Positions 1-8,921 of a stretch of 46,316 nucleotides of DNA are shown here, one piece after another (position 1 is the first letter of the stretch; every line of letters begins with the position of its first letter). Made by a program: the position numbers and the translations under genes. The notes beneath the pieces are model-generated. The model was not told where the DNA came from, ran no database searches, and saw nothing but the letters and a program-made list of their open reading frames with translations. Source of the stretch: Actinomycetota bacterium (GTDB lineage: Bacteria > Actinomycetota > Actinomycetes > Nanopelagicales > Nanopelagicaceae); assembly GCA_026393015.1 (NCBI GenBank), contig JAPLBA010000013.1:1-46316 (forward strand), written 5' to 3'.

Positions 1-502
1 CTTCTACTTCGCGAATCACATTTGCGCGGTGAGGACCGAGTTTCTCGTTTCCGATTTGCTCGTGAAGTTTAAGGATTGCATCCATCAACATTTCTGGACG
101 TGGTGGGCAACCTGGGAGGTAAATATCGACCGGCACAATGTGGTCTACGCCTTGAACGATTGCGTAGTTGTTGAACATGCCACCTGATGAAGCGCAAGCG
201 CCCATCGCGATGACCCATTTGGGTGCCGCCATTTGGTCATAGATCTGACGGAGGACCGGCGCCATTTTGTTGCTTACTCGGCCGGCCACGATCATGAGAT
301 CTGCTTGGCGTGGGGAGGCGCGGAAAACTTCCATTCCAAATCGCGCAAGATCGTAACGACCGGCGCCAGTGGCCATCATTTCGATAGCACAGCATGCAAG
401 ACCAAAGGTGGCTGGCCATAGCGCATTCTTGCGCATGTATCCAGCGAGTTTCTCTACCGTAGTAAGTAGAAAACCACTCGGTAATTTCTCTTCAATTCCC
501 AT
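1..502 (-). CDS. nuoB: NADH-quinone oxidoreductase subunit B (partial, 3' end outside window)
   Basis: NuoB is a peripheral-arm subunit of respiratory complex I and carries cluster N2, which passes electrons to menaquinone. The ORF track omits it because the frame is open to the window edge. Translating leftward from the ATG at 502 gives [19 protein letters not shown], then the hallmark [11 protein letters not shown] with the paired cysteines, then MGACASSGG and [13 protein letters not shown], which supply the other cluster ligands. About 167 residues are present and only a short C-terminal tail should be missing. It starts 16 nt after the nuoA stop, so both belong to one nuo operon that continues out of the window. 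The identification is secure. Confidence 0.96.
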   Translation of the reverse strand, partial: MGIEEKLPSGFLLTTVEKLAGYMRKNALWPATFGLACCAIEMMATGAGRYDLARFGMEVFRASPRQADLMIVAGRVSNKMAPVLRQIYDQMAAPKWVIAMGACASSGGMFNNYAIVQGVDHIVPVDIYLPGCPPRPEMLMDAILKLHEQIGNEKLGPHRANVIREVE

Positions 503-518
503 GTGTCACAGTCTCTTT

Positions 519-878
519 CTAGTCCCACTCAAGTCCGCCGCGACGCCACACGTAGGCGTATGCAACGAAAACAGTTCCGATGAACAAGAGCATTTCAACT
601 AATCCAAAAAGACCCATTTGGTCGAAGGAGACAGCCCATGGGTAGAGGAAAACAATTTCAATATCAAAAACAATGAAGAGCATCGCAGTAAGAAAGTACT
701 TAATTGGAAAACGTCCACCGCCGGCAGCTTGCGGTGATGGTTCAATTCCACATTCATAAGCAGCTAGCTTTGCGCGGTTGTAGCGCTTAGGCCCCGTGAC
801 TGCCGCAGCGACAATGGAAAAGGCAGCAAAGCCAAAACCGATCGCGCCGATAGTGAGAATCGGTACGTAAGGGTTCAT
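519..878 (-). CDS. nuoA: NADH-quinone oxidoreductase subunit A
   Basis: NuoA is a small membrane subunit of complex I at the junction of the membrane and peripheral arms. The 119-residue protein has the expected three membrane segments (about residues 8-30, 62-82 and 90-110). It also has the family signatures YECGIEPSPQA after helix 1 and FLTAMLFIVFDIEIVFLYPWA, the acidic DIE segment in helix 2. Length matches the family. It is the first nuo gene here, lying downstream of menJ on the same strand after a 110-bp gap, and nuoB follows after 16 nt. NADH dehydrogenase thus sits next to the genes for its quinone acceptor. Confidence 0.96.
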   Translation of the reverse strand: MNPYVPILTIGAIGFGFAAFSIVAAAVTGPKRYNRAKLAAYECGIEPSPQAAGGGRFPIKYFLTAMLFIVFDIEIVFLYPWAVSFDQMGLFGLVEMLLFIGTVFVAYAYVWRRGGLEWD

Positions 879-907
879 CTCTTAAGATCTTTCGTGCGCA
901 CGACGCA

Positions 908-913
908 ATCTTA
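908..913 (-). promoter_or_regulatory. candidate -10 element for the nuo operon
   Basis: On the minus strand TAAGAT (a TANNNT box) lies 29 nt upstream of the nuoA ATG. A start about 7 nt downstream would leave a leader of roughly 20 nt carrying an AAGAG Shine-Dalgarno-like stretch. No convincing -35 box is visible, so this is tentative. Confidence 0.35.
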
Positions 914-941
914 GGGGCGAAAGCGCACTTATTCTTGCGAG

Positions 942-972
942 GTGACGCCAGTCACTCACGCTCAAGTGAGCG
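942..972. terminator. two small hairpins between menJ and nuoA
   Basis: Two adjacent inverted repeats occupy the menJ-nuoA gap: GTGAC-gcca-GTCAC at 942-955 and CGCTC-aagt-GAGCG at 959-972. They follow the menJ stop on the minus strand and could attenuate read-through into nuoA. No T-run follows either hairpin, so an intrinsic terminator is not proven. Confidence 0.3.
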
Positions 973-988
973 AGATAACACCGACGAA

Positions 989-2242
989 TTATGCCACTGG
1001 CGCTATTCGGGTGAGTGCACTGATGAGGCGATCGGCCACATCTCCGCCTTTGGGCTCCGAGAGGTTGGCGAGGAGCTTGAGAGTGAACTTCATCAGAGTG
1101 GGGTGGGCCAGGCCCTTTTGGGCGGCAACCTTCATCACCCGGTCATTTCCAATTAACTTTACGAAGACTCGGCCGAGCGTGTAATAGCCGCCCCACTCGC
1201 TCTTCAGCCGGGTGGGATAGGTGGCTAATCTGAGATCTCGAGCCTGATCGTGGCCACTTGCCAGCGCCTCGGCGATAGTTTCTGCGGCGATTCGTCCCGA
1301 TTCCATAGCATATGCGATACCTTCGCCGTTAAATGGATTGACCATGCCTCCGGCATCGCCCACTAAGAGCATCCCCTGATGAAAGTGTGGCGTTCGGTTA
1401 AAGCCCATCGGGAGCGCGGCGCCGCGAATAGGACCGACCATCTCCTCGGGCACATAACCCCACTCCTTGGGCATGGAATCCGCCCACCGCATCAGCAGCG
1501 CTCGATAATCCACGTTAGCGAAGGCGGGAGATGAGTTCAAAATGCCGAGCCCGACATTGCTGGTGCCATCGCCTACCCCAAAGACCCACCCATACCCGGG
1601 GAGGAGGCGATCCTGATCCCAGAGCTCAAGCCATGACTCCAGCCAATCGTCTTCATGGCGAGGTGAACGGAAGTAGGTTCGAACAGCCACACCAAGGGGG
1701 CGATCATCTCGCTTAGTGAGTCCCATCGAGAGTGAAAGTCGCGACGAGTTGCCATCAGCAGCCACCACGATTGGTGCGCGATAGGTGCGCTCTTCACCTG
1801 CCGCGTTCTTGGTGGTGACGCCCACTATGCGATCTTGCTCCATCACGGGACCGGTCACTGAAGTTGATTCACGCAGATCTGCGCCAATTGCCACTGCTTT
1901 ATGCGCCAAAATTTGATCAAGATCGGCGCGAGTACGCACTAAGCCATAATCAGGAAAGACCGAGAGTTCTGGCCATGGAAGCTCTAGTCGATGACCGCCT
2001 CCGATAATGCGTAAGCCCTTGTTCTTGATCCAACCTTGCGTCGTAAGATCAATGTCGAGCGCCAATAATTCTTTTACGGCACGAGGTGTGAGCCCATCAC
2101 CACAAACTTTTTCGCGAGGAAACTCCGTTTTTTCAAGAAGCAGAGTCTTTACGCCTGCGCGCGCCAAATGAGCGGCTGTGGCTGAACCACCAGGACCTGC
2201 GCCAACAACGATGACTTCTGCATCGTTTTCCGGCTTACTCAT
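989..2242 (-). CDS. menJ: Geranylgeranyl reductase family FAD oxidoreductase (menaquinone reductase MenJ type)
   Basis: This is a 417-residue flavoprotein of the geranylgeranyl reductase family. In mycobacteria MenJ saturates one isoprene unit of the menaquinone side chain. Visible signatures are the N-terminal dinucleotide fold VVGAGPGGSATAAHLARAG (residues 11-29), the substrate/FAD motif VCGDGLTPRAV (about 46-56), and the FAD-binding LLVGDAGGMVNPFNGEGI (about 291-308). It lies 32 nt downstream of menG on the same strand, which supports a role in finishing menaquinone rather than in chlorophyll or archaeal lipid reduction. The exact double bond reduced cannot be read from sequence. Confidence 0.85.
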   Translation of the reverse strand: MSKPENDAEVIVVGAGPGGSATAAHLARAGVKTLLLEKTEFPREKVCGDGLTPRAVKELLALDIDLTTQGWIKNKGLRIIGGGHRLELPWPELSVFPDYGLVRTRADLDQILAHKAVAIGADLRESTSVTGPVMEQDRIVGVTTKNAAGEERTYRAPIVVAADGNSSRLSLSMGLTKRDDRPLGVAVRTYFRSPRHEDDWLESWLELWDQDRLLPGYGWVFGVGDGTSNVGLGILNSSPAFANVDYRALLMRWADSMPKEWGYVPEEMVGPIRGAALPMGFNRTPHFHQGMLLVGDAGGMVNPFNGEGIAYAMESGRIAAETIAEALASGHDQARDLRLATYPTRLKSEWGGYYTLGRVFVKLIGNDRVMKVAAQKGLAHPTLMKFTLKLLANLSEPKGGDVADRLISALTRIAPVA

Positions 2243-2274
2243 ACTGCTCCTTGCTATCGATCAATGAGAGAAAT

Positions 2275-3000
2275 CTATTGGTTTATTGTGCTTTCTGCAG
2301 AACGAGTTGCCCGATGTATCGCCACAATTCCACCGGTGAGATCGCGCCATTGTGCACTTTCCCAGCCGGCATCTTCAATTTGATCAGCCAATTCATGTTG
2401 GAACGGCCATGCGCGAATTGATTCGGCTAGATAAACATATGCGTCAGGATTTGAAGAAGTCTTTCGGGCGATTGAAGGTAGCGCCTTCATCAGGTATTCG
2501 TTATACAGAGTGTGGAATGGTCGCCATGTAGGGTGCGAAAACTCACAGACAACTAGCCGTCCGCCAGGCTTTGTGACACGCAACATTTCTTTGAGCGCCG
2601 CATCAACATTTGAAACGTTTCGCAGGCCAAAAGAAATAGTGACCACGTCAAATGACTTATCCGAGAAAGGTAACTTGAGAGCATCACCGGCAGTAAATCC
2701 CCACTCGATCGCAGAGCCTCGCTGACGTTTCTTGCCAACTTCCAGCATCCCAATGGAGAAATCGCACGGGATCACAGTGGCGCCGGCCAACGCAAGTGGC
2801 AAGGAAGACGAACCAGTACCGGCAGCCAGATCTAGAATGTACTCACCGGCCTTGGGCTCGATGGCAGATTGCACCACCTTGCGCCATCTACGAGTCTGGC
2901 CCAATGAGAGAAGGTCATTGGTGAAGTCATACGCCTTGGCGACCTGATCGAACATGGATGCCACTTCGTTCGGTGACTTATCTAGGTGGGCGCGACTCAT
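2275..3000 (-). CDS. menG: Demethylmenaquinone methyltransferase
   Basis: MenG (UbiE family) uses S-adenosylmethionine to methylate demethylmenaquinone, the last core step of menaquinone synthesis. The SAM-binding motif I is [23 protein letters not shown] and the later [15 protein letters not shown] are typical UbiE motifs. The ORF track extends to 3063, but I place the start at ATG 3000 ([21 protein letters not shown]), 241 residues, because family homology starts there and AGGAG sits 11 nt upstream. The gene diverges from bioY, with 85 bp between the starts. menJ follows, so the two finishing enzymes are probably cotranscribed. Confidence 0.92.
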   Translation of the reverse strand: MSRAHLDKSPNEVASMFDQVAKAYDFTNDLLSLGQTRRWRKVVQSAIEPKAGEYILDLAAGTGSSSLPLALAGATVIPCDFSIGMLEVGKKRQRGSAIEWGFTAGDALKLPFSDKSFDVVTISFGLRNVSNVDAALKEMLRVTKPGGRLVVCEFSHPTWRPFHTLYNEYLMKALPSIARKTSSNPDAYVYLAESIRAWPFQHELADQIEDAGWESAQWRDLTGGIVAIHRATRSAESTINQ

Positions 3001-3085
3001 GGCCCAATCATCTCCTATCTGACTCATCTGCTGCCAGTCGGCTACGCTCTCGTAAGCGCGCACTCACATTCACTACGGAGGATCG

Positions 3086-3685
3086 ATGACCACCCTTGCC
3101 CATCCGCTCCGGCTGGCACTCACTCCACGCACGGCTCGTCTTTCGCAGAGCCTGACCAACACGATCCTCATCACCGTCGGGGTGGGCTTTATGGCGGCGA
3201 TGGCGCAAGTAGCGATCCAACCAGCCGGCTGGCCAGTTCCCATTACGGGGCAGACGTTCGGCATGCTTCTTATTGGCACCTCGTATGGCGCAGCGCTTGG
3301 AGTTTCTACTCTCGGTGTCTACTTACTCATTGGCGCACTTGGCGCGCCAATCTTTAGTCAAGGCAACAGTGGATTTGCTGTGCTCTTTGGACCCACGGGT
3401 GGTTATCTCTTCGGCATGTTGCTTGCATCTTTTGCGGTCGGATACTTGGCCGAACGCAAGTGGGATAGCAAAGTCCCCACTGCATTGCTACAGATGCTCA
3501 TTGGTGAGGCATTGATTTTCATTCCCGGAGTATTGATGCTCGCTGCAAGTTATCGCATGGGTCTAGGCGATGCTTTCTACAATGGCTGCGTGAAATTTCT
3601 CGGAGTTGAAGCTATCAAGATAGCGCTAGCTGGCACGCTGCTTCCTGGAATTTGGGCAGTGCTGGCCCGGTTGCGCACAAAATAA
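3086..3685 (+). CDS. bioY: Biotin transporter BioY (ECF S component)
   Basis: BioY is the membrane substrate-binding subunit of an energy-coupling-factor transporter for biotin. The 199-residue protein has about six hydrophobic segments and the family core PVPITGQTFGMLLIGTSYGAALG followed by GAPIFSQGNSGFAVLFGPTGGYLFG, which forms the biotin site. A good Shine-Dalgarno (GGAGG) precedes the ATG. No bioM/bioN or ecfA/ecfT gene is visible, so it must work alone or use energizing subunits encoded elsewhere. menF follows after 5 nt, suggesting co-transcription. TACGCT at 3043-3048 is a possible -10 box. Having an uptake gene suggests dependence on external biotin, but that is inference. Confidence 0.92.
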   Translation: MTTLAHPLRLALTPRTARLSQSLTNTILITVGVGFMAAMAQVAIQPAGWPVPITGQTFGMLLIGTSYGAALGVSTLGVYLLIGALGAPIFSQGNSGFAVLFGPTGGYLFGMLLASFAVGYLAERKWDSKVPTALLQMLIGEALIFIPGVLMLAASYRMGLGDAFYNGCVKFLGVEAIKIALAGTLLPGIWAVLARLRTK

Positions 3686-3690
3686 CCAAT

Positions 3691-4929
3691 ATGGATGCTC
3701 CACTTTCTCGCATCGATGTTGAAAGCGTCGTATTCGAAGGCACCGGCGAACTCATCTCACTACTCCCCAATGCCTCCCCACTTACCTGGGTACGTAATGG
3801 TGAAGGCGTTATTGGATATGGGGAATTTGCAAAAGTGCACTTCTCGGGAGCCAGCCGTTTTGAAGATGCGGCGCAATGGTGGCGAGAACAACTCAAAGGT
3901 TTTCGCATCAATGACCATATTCGCGTCCCTGGAAGTGGTCCCATAGCGTTCGGTTCATTCTCCTTTGACGAAGCCGAAGATTCCGTCTTTATTATTCCAC
4001 GGGTGGTTGTGGGAAAGCGTGGGAATACTTCTTGGATAACCCGAATTGGCGCGCCCGCACCGCTCAATCACGAATTGCTACCGACACGAAAAAGCTCACC
4101 ACTCTCATGGGGTGAGGGAAGCCTCTCGGCAAGCGAATGGGAAGCTGCAGTAGGTCATGCGATTGTGCGCATCGCTGCAGGAGAATTAGAAAAAGTTGTG
4201 CTTGCTCGCGATGTCACCGCAACCTCTGAGGAACCAATCGACGCGCGAGTAGTAATGGAAAAACTCGCAGAAAAGTATCCAAATACCTGGGTCTTTGCAG
4301 TCGATGGATTAGTAGGAGCAACTCCCGAGCTTTTGGTTCGCCTCACAAAAGGTCTCGTCACATCTCGCGTACTTGCCGGAACGATTCGGCGCACCGGTGA
4401 TGATCAAAGAGATTTAGCGCTCGCTGCATCCCTTGCCCGATCGTCTAAGGATCTGGAAGAACATGATTACGCGGTTCGCTCTGTAGCTGATGCTCTTGAG
4501 CCCTTCTGCTCTTCGATAAACGTCCCAGACGCTCCTTTTGTCTTGCACTTAGCGAACGTGATGCACTTAGCTACCGATGTCACGGGAGTTGTCTCTGATT
4601 CCATGGCAGTTACTAACGCTCTCTCACTAGTTGACGCACTCCATCCCACCGCTGCGGTGTGTGGAACTCCTAGAGAAAAGGCAAAAAAACTCATCAACGA
4701 GTATGAAGTGATGAAGCGTGGGCGTTACTCCGGACCAGTCGGGTGGATCGATGCACGCGGCGACGGCGAGTGGGGCATCGCACTTCGATGCGCCGAAATC
4801 GACGCTAAAGATGCCCGCAAGGTTCGTCTCTTCGCCGGATGTGGAATTGTGGCAGGTTCTATTCCGCAGGATGAACTCGCTGAAAGCCAAGCAAAGCTTG
4901 TTCCTATGCGAGATGCGCTCGAGTCCTAG
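3691..4929 (+). CDS. menF: Isochorismate synthase
   Basis: This enzyme converts chorismate to isochorismate, the entry step of the menaquinone pathway. It belongs to the chorismate-binding (MST) family. Signatures in the C-terminal half are LEKVVLARDV, GATPELLVRL, LAGTIRRTGDD, LHPTAAVCGTPR, YSGPVGWID and the terminal RLFAGCGIVAGSIPQDE. I start it at ATG 3691 (MDAPLSRID; 412 residues) rather than the track start at 3652, because bioY ends at 3685. Its TAG stop overlaps the stop of the convergent hydrolase gene in a shared CTAG. Salicylate or anthranilate synthase is possible by fold, but the neighbours are all menaquinone genes. Confidence 0.93.
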   Translation: MDAPLSRIDVESVVFEGTGELISLLPNASPLTWVRNGEGVIGYGEFAKVHFSGASRFEDAAQWWREQLKGFRINDHIRVPGSGPIAFGSFSFDEAEDSVFIIPRVVVGKRGNTSWITRIGAPAPLNHELLPTRKSSPLSWGEGSLSASEWEAAVGHAIVRIAAGELEKVVLARDVTATSEEPIDARVVMEKLAEKYPNTWVFAVDGLVGATPELLVRLTKGLVTSRVLAGTIRRTGDDQRDLALAASLARSSKDLEEHDYAVRSVADALEPFCSSINVPDAPFVLHLANVMHLATDVTGVVSDSMAVTNALSLVDALHPTAAVCGTPREKAKKLINEYEVMKRGRYSGPVGWIDARGDGEWGIALRCAEIDAKDARKVRLFAGCGIVAGSIPQDELAESQAKLVPMRDALES

Positions 4930-5474
4930 CGTCCTACGATTCTAGTTTCTGGCTCTTCACACCATTGCAAGAGTGATGGCCAATTTCCATAGCCATCAGA
5001 GAGCGCTAGATGGCCTCCGCCAGGAATCAGATCGAAATCTTCAGGTGATAGCCAATTCACTGCACCTTCAATGCAAAAAGGATCTACATCGCTGCACACC
5101 ACCCGCCATTTCGGATCGGTAAGTTTCGGCGGAAGTGAAGCAAACGTGGTAACTAGCTTTTCTTCTTTCAAAAACGTTGGTCCAGCAGGAGCCACAAGAA
5201 GGACGCGATCAGCTACAAAACCACGCGCAGCCGCATGAAACCAAAGCGTGGTCCCGAGTGAATGTGCAACGACGATGCGCTCACCTTTCATTCGCTCCCA
5301 TGAGGATTCAAAAACGCTGAGCCATTCGTCGAGTTGCGGAGTATCAGGCAAGGGCATCGACGGATACTCAACAATTTCTCCCCTGCCCGCTAGGTGCATC
5401 GCCGTCTGATATTGCCAATGCCCCGCTGGTCGTAGGTTTCGCCATCCGTGGAGAAAGAGAAAAGATCTACTCAC
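4926..5474 (-). CDS. RBBP9/YdeN-like alpha/beta serine hydrolase in the men operon
   Basis: This is a small alpha/beta hydrolase of 182 residues. The oxyanion segment FLFLHGWRNLRPAGHWQ is followed by the nucleophile elbow VVAHSLGTTLW, an acid in CSDVDPFC and the histidine in GGGHLALSDGYG, giving a complete Ser-Asp-His triad. This pattern is closer to the RBBP9/YdeN family than to classical MenH, which is about 250 residues. Its GTG start overlaps the menD stop in GTGA, so it is the last gene of menB-menC-menD-hydrolase. That slot invites the idea that it acts as SHCHC synthase (MenH) or as a DHNA-CoA thioesterase, but neither function can be read from the sequence. Confidence 0.75.
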   Translation of the reverse strand: MSRSFLFLHGWRNLRPAGHWQYQTAMHLAGRGEIVEYPSMPLPDTPQLDEWLSVFESSWERMKGERIVVAHSLGTTLWFHAAARGFVADRVLLVAPAGPTFLKEEKLVTTFASLPPKLTDPKWRVVCSDVDPFCIEGAVNWLSPEDFDLIPGGGHLALSDGYGNWPSLLQWCEEPETRIVGR

Positions 5475-7060
5475 TGCGTCAGTGCCTTCTCCGCAGTTGC
5501 AATTGCAATCTTGAGATTATCTGCATTGATATCTCTGCTTGGCATCACAGCGATGATGACATTGAGCACGGAGTGATCTTCGGCAAGTGCTCGTTCAAAA
5601 TCTTTAAGATTCGCAACTCGGGTGACATGGACACCGAAACCAGAAGCGATAGCCGTGAGGTCACGATTGTGTGGGGTACCAAAAATCTCTTCGAAGTGAT
5701 CAATCCCACGTTGAGGCAGGGTAGAGAAAATTCCACCCCCATTATTATCTACCACCACGACAGTTAGATCTGGCGCATCGTTTAGTAGCGCATTTATGTC
5801 GTGCAGGAATGCGATATCTCCGAGGTAGGCAAACGTTCTCCCAGATCTTGCTCGGGAAATGCCAATAGCGGTAGAAATATTGCCATCGATTCCGGCCAGC
5901 CCGCGGTTTCCAAATACCCCGATATCGGCACGAGGCGCTGCAAAGGCTTCAATATCGCGAATGGGACGACTCGATCCAATGAAGAGCGAGCTGCCACTCG
6001 ATAGTGATCGAGCGAAAATAGCCGCCAATTTTTGTTCAGACCAAGTGGGCAAAGCAAGAGCGTCAGCGACTTTAGCGCTCGCTTGATGCCAAGCCTTAAG
6101 CCAATTCGGATCAGCATCGACATCAACGCGAGGAAGCGCCGCTAGTTGCACTTCATTTTTACGTAAGGGGTTCGATACTTCGTGATGAGAATCAATTCCG
6201 ATTACTCGCGACGTGCGAGTGATCAATGCCATGACGGACCTCGACAGTCCAATCTTTCCGATTACTAAAGCCACTTCAGGTTGCAACTTTTCACTTGCAA
6301 ATGTTGTGCCCACAAGTAACGAAGCATGTTGGATAGCCGCTGAATGACTCAGCGGATCTTCCGCGACTACCGGCCAACCCAGTCGCGTGGCCCAAGCTGA
6401 AATTTCCTGGCGGGAGAAAGTTCCTAACCCGTGTCCTACAACCACCACACCACGTTGACCCGAAGTGATGCCCAACTCTGAGAGAGTCGGCGCCATCTTC
6501 TTGGCCTGCGCGCTCACTTCAAACGCTGGGATCACTTGCGTATCGGCTTCTCCTTCAGGAAGAAGTGGTTCACGAAAAGCGATATTTATTTGCATCGGGC
6601 CATTCAAGCCATCTACTGCGCTATTAAAGCGATCGATCCATTCAAGCGATGTTCCAGCTTCGATCTCCAAGAAGTGGCGCAGAGCTGAGCCATAAAGAGT
6701 GCTTTGATTGGTTGTCTGATTAGAACCGATTCCCTGTAGCTCGCTGGGGCGATCTGCCGTGATCACAATGAGCGGAACATCGCTATGCGAAGCCTCCAAA
6801 ACTGCGGGGTGAAAATTGGCGGTCGCAGTTCCGCTGGTGCAGACGGTGGCTACTGGCCGTCCGCTAGCTTTACTGATTCCCAGGGCGACAAAACCGGCAG
6901 AGCGCTCATCAATGTGTATATGCCGATTGAATTGATCACGTCGTGCCAGCGCGAGTGCCAACGGCGCACTACGCGAGCCAGGTGCGATCACGACGTCTCG
7001 CACACCGACTGAATAGAGCGCGTCCGCGAGCGCTTCGGCCTGCAAAGTCGAGTCGTTCAT
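5471..7060 (-). CDS. menD: SEPHCHC synthase MenD
   Basis: MenD is a thiamine-diphosphate enzyme that joins 2-oxoglutarate-derived succinic semialdehyde to isochorismate. The 529-residue length is normal. The N-terminal domain has VVIAPGSRSAPLALAL, then HIDERSAGFVALG with the catalytic Glu, then VCTSGTATANFHPAV and ADRPSEL. The C-terminal cofactor domain has YLGDIAFLHD and VVVVDNNGGGIFSTLPQ, the ThDP-Mg motif. The start overlaps the menC stop in ATGA, and the stop overlaps the hydrolase start, so translation of the operon is probably coupled. Confidence 0.97.
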   Translation of the reverse strand: MNDSTLQAEALADALYSVGVRDVVIAPGSRSAPLALALARRDQFNRHIHIDERSAGFVALGISKASGRPVATVCTSGTATANFHPAVLEASHSDVPLIVITADRPSELQGIGSNQTTNQSTLYGSALRHFLEIEAGTSLEWIDRFNSAVDGLNGPMQINIAFREPLLPEGEADTQVIPAFEVSAQAKKMAPTLSELGITSGQRGVVVVGHGLGTFSRQEISAWATRLGWPVVAEDPLSHSAAIQHASLLVGTTFASEKLQPEVALVIGKIGLSRSVMALITRTSRVIGIDSHHEVSNPLRKNEVQLAALPRVDVDADPNWLKAWHQASAKVADALALPTWSEQKLAAIFARSLSSGSSLFIGSSRPIRDIEAFAAPRADIGVFGNRGLAGIDGNISTAIGISRARSGRTFAYLGDIAFLHDINALLNDAPDLTVVVVDNNGGGIFSTLPQRGIDHFEEIFGTPHNRDLTAIASGFGVHVTRVANLKDFERALAEDHSVLNVIIAVMPSRDINADNLKIAIATAEKALTQ

Positions 7061-8037
7061 CGACTCTCCAAAAACTCAAAAGTCATTGCGAGGCGATGCT
7101 GCCACCATTCGATCCGATCGGAAGGCGCTGCCCAGCGATCAAGCAGTTCAAGTGAGGGCGCCACATCTCGAAGCGAAATCGCGCCATCTTCAGCTACCAG
7201 CGAATGGGAAATAACATCCCCGCCGAGAAGATCGACGGTTCCTAACCCACAAGCTCCAAACAGCTTCGGAAGAGCGGCGGCTAACGCAAGACCAGCACGT
7301 ATACCGATACTCGTTTCAAGCGCACTGGAAACCACGATCGGCATATCGAGTTCTTTCGCAATATGCAGGGCGTTCTCCACTCCCCCCATCGGGGCCACTT
7401 TAAGAATTGCCACATCAGCAATATCGGAGAGGTCGCGCGTGTATCCCTCTTTACGAATACCTTCGTCAATAGCTAACGGCACCGGCACTGAAAGCTTCTC
7501 GTGCACCTGTGAGATTTCGCGAACGGTTGCACATGGTTGCTCGACGTATTCAAGAGTATTACCCAGAACTTCGTAAAACGCGCTGATCTGCTTCAATGCT
7601 TCGTTAACGCTCCAGGAGCCATTGGCGTCAATTCGAATCTTGCCAGAGTCACCAAGCGCCCGTTCAATCTCGATGAGTCGAGCAGTGTCTAGCGAAGAGT
7701 GCGCCCCAGCAACCTTGATCTTGGCGGTACGACAACCTTGGAAGAAGTTGAGTGCTGCTAATGCTTCCTCTGGCGTTCCATCAGGGATGGTGGCATTGAT
7801 CTCAATTGAATCGCGCTTGGGCGCTGGCCAACCAAGAAATGCAGCTTCGATTCCAGATGCCAGCCATCTACTAGCTTCTTCCACGCCATATTCCACGAAA
7901 GGCGAAAATTCTCCCCACCCGTGAGGGCCTTCAAAGAGCGCTACTTCACGAGTCGTAATCCCTCGGAACTTCTGCTTCAGCGGTATGGCTACAACGCGAA
8001 GTGAATCAGAGAGCTCAGCAAGTGATGGAAGGTTCAC
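7057..8037 (-). CDS. menC: o-Succinylbenzoate synthase MenC (enolase superfamily)
   Basis: MenC dehydrates SHCHC to o-succinylbenzoate. The 326-residue protein is the actinobacterial short type. Catalytic features of the enolase superfamily are visible: AKIKVAG (KxK lysine), RIDANGSW (metal Asp), YVEQPC (metal Glu), LAIDEGI (metal Asp) and [15 protein letters not shown] (second lysine). It starts at a GTG that overlaps the menB stop (GTGA), and its own stop overlaps the menD ATG. Because this gene sits inside the men operon it is the true MenC; the second MenC-like enolase at 20935-22032 is therefore likely to do something else. Confidence 0.95.
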   Translation of the reverse strand: MNLPSLAELSDSLRVVAIPLKQKFRGITTREVALFEGPHGWGEFSPFVEYGVEEASRWLASGIEAAFLGWPAPKRDSIEINATIPDGTPEEALAALNFFQGCRTAKIKVAGAHSSLDTARLIEIERALGDSGKIRIDANGSWSVNEALKQISAFYEVLGNTLEYVEQPCATVREISQVHEKLSVPVPLAIDEGIRKEGYTRDLSDIADVAILKVAPMGGVENALHIAKELDMPIVVSSALETSIGIRAGLALAAALPKLFGACGLGTVDLLGGDVISHSLVAEDGAISLRDVAPSLELLDRWAAPSDRIEWWQHRLAMTFEFLESR

Positions 8038-8903
8038 GGACGTCGAGGGAAACGATCAAATCGTGGTTCGCGCTTTTCTTTATATGCATCGCGACCCTCT
8101 TGCCCTTCTTCAGTTAAGTAGAAGAGCAACGTGGCATCACCAGCTAATTGTTGAATACCGGCCAATCCATCGTCTGCGGCATTCATCGACGCCTTGAGCA
8201 ACCGAAGTGCCATAGGAGAGTGCTGCAACATTTCACGTGCCCACTGCACCGTCTCAGCTTCTAACTCCGCAAGTGGCACTACCGTGTTGATGAGACCCAT
8301 TTCAAGGGCCTCTTGGGCATCGTATTGGCGACAGAGGAACCAAATCTCTCGAGCCTTTTTCTGTCCTACGTGGCGGGCAAGTAATCCGGATCCATATCCA
8401 CCATCAAAGGAACCGACCATCGGACCCGTTTGTCCAAACTTCGCGTTATCTGCCGCGATGGTGAGGTCACAGACCACATGGAGCACGTGGCCACCACCGA
8501 TAACCCACCCCGCGACCATCGCTACAACTGGCTTGGGTGTGCGGCGTATCTGTATTTGTAGATCAAGAACGTTGAGTCGACCCACGCCCTTCTTGGAGAG
8601 TTTGTCTTCCCCCAGGTATCCATCGTTTCCGCGAATCCGGATATCGCCGCCCGAGCAGAAAGCTTCGTCTCCGGCACCTGTGAAGATGATCACTCCAACA
8701 GAATCGTCATCACGAGCCATATTGAAGGCCTCGGCAAGTTCGAAGAGGGTTTGGGGCCGGAATGCGTTATGCACCTCGGGACGATTGATCGTAATTTTCG
8801 CCATGCCCTCGGCAACTTCGTAGGTGATATCGGTGAAATCTCCTTCATAGACCCAAGAAGGAATTTCACGGCTCACGCTGGTGCGCTTAATTGGCTTACT
8901 CAC
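8034..8903 (-). CDS. menB: 1,4-Dihydroxy-2-naphthoyl-CoA synthase MenB
   Basis: MenB is a crotonase-fold enzyme that cyclizes o-succinylbenzoyl-CoA to DHNA-CoA. Signatures are [28 protein letters not shown] (oxyanion region) and [29 protein letters not shown], with the C-terminal [15 protein letters not shown]. The track start at 8972 lies in the divergent menE. I choose GTG 8903 (289 residues) because TAGGCT lies exactly 7 nt upstream, the leaderless pattern seen at many genes here, and because family homology starts just after it. It leads the operon menB-menC-menD-hydrolase. There is no other crotonase gene in the window. Confidence 0.96.
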   Translation of the reverse strand: MSKPIKRTSVSREIPSWVYEGDFTDITYEVAEGMAKITINRPEVHNAFRPQTLFELAEAFNMARDDDSVGVIIFTGAGDEAFCSGGDIRIRGNDGYLGEDKLSKKGVGRLNVLDLQIQIRRTPKPVVAMVAGWVIGGGHVLHVVCDLTIAADNAKFGQTGPMVGSFDGGYGSGLLARHVGQKKAREIWFLCRQYDAQEALEMGLINTVVPLAELEAETVQWAREMLQHSPMALRLLKASMNAADDGLAGIQQLAGDATLLFYLTEEGQEGRDAYKEKREPRFDRFPRRP

Positions 8904-8921
8904 GAGAGATAGCCTAGAGCC
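8904..8921. promoter_or_regulatory. bidirectional leaderless promoter between menB and menE
   Basis: Only 18 bp separate the GTG starts of menB (minus) and menE (plus). The middle 7 bp, TAGCCTA at 8910-8916, reads TAGCCT on the plus strand, ending 6 nt before the menE GTG, and TAGGCT on the minus strand, ending 7 nt before the menB GTG. Both match TANNNT at leaderless spacing, so one symmetric element can serve both directions. Confidence 0.7.

Noticed and set aside
3001-3085. Riboswitch or biotin operator between menG and bioY
   Set aside because: The 85-bp gap shows no palindrome that I recognise as a biotin-repressor site and is too short for a known riboswitch plus promoter.
2986-3357. 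123-residue plus-strand ORF overlapping bioY
   Set aside because: It lies in another frame across the menG-bioY gap and the bioY start, is His/Ser rich, and bioY has the clear ribosome-binding site and family match.
4926-4929. Shared CTAG stop of menF and the hydrolase as a special regulatory device
   Set aside because: CTAG overlaps are a simple way for convergent genes to share stop codons in compact genomes; nothing suggests more here.
8194-8823. 209-residue plus-strand ORF
   Set aside because: It is antisense to menB, is rich in Ser/Arg/Pro of the kind produced by reading a coding strand backward, and has no recognisable domain.
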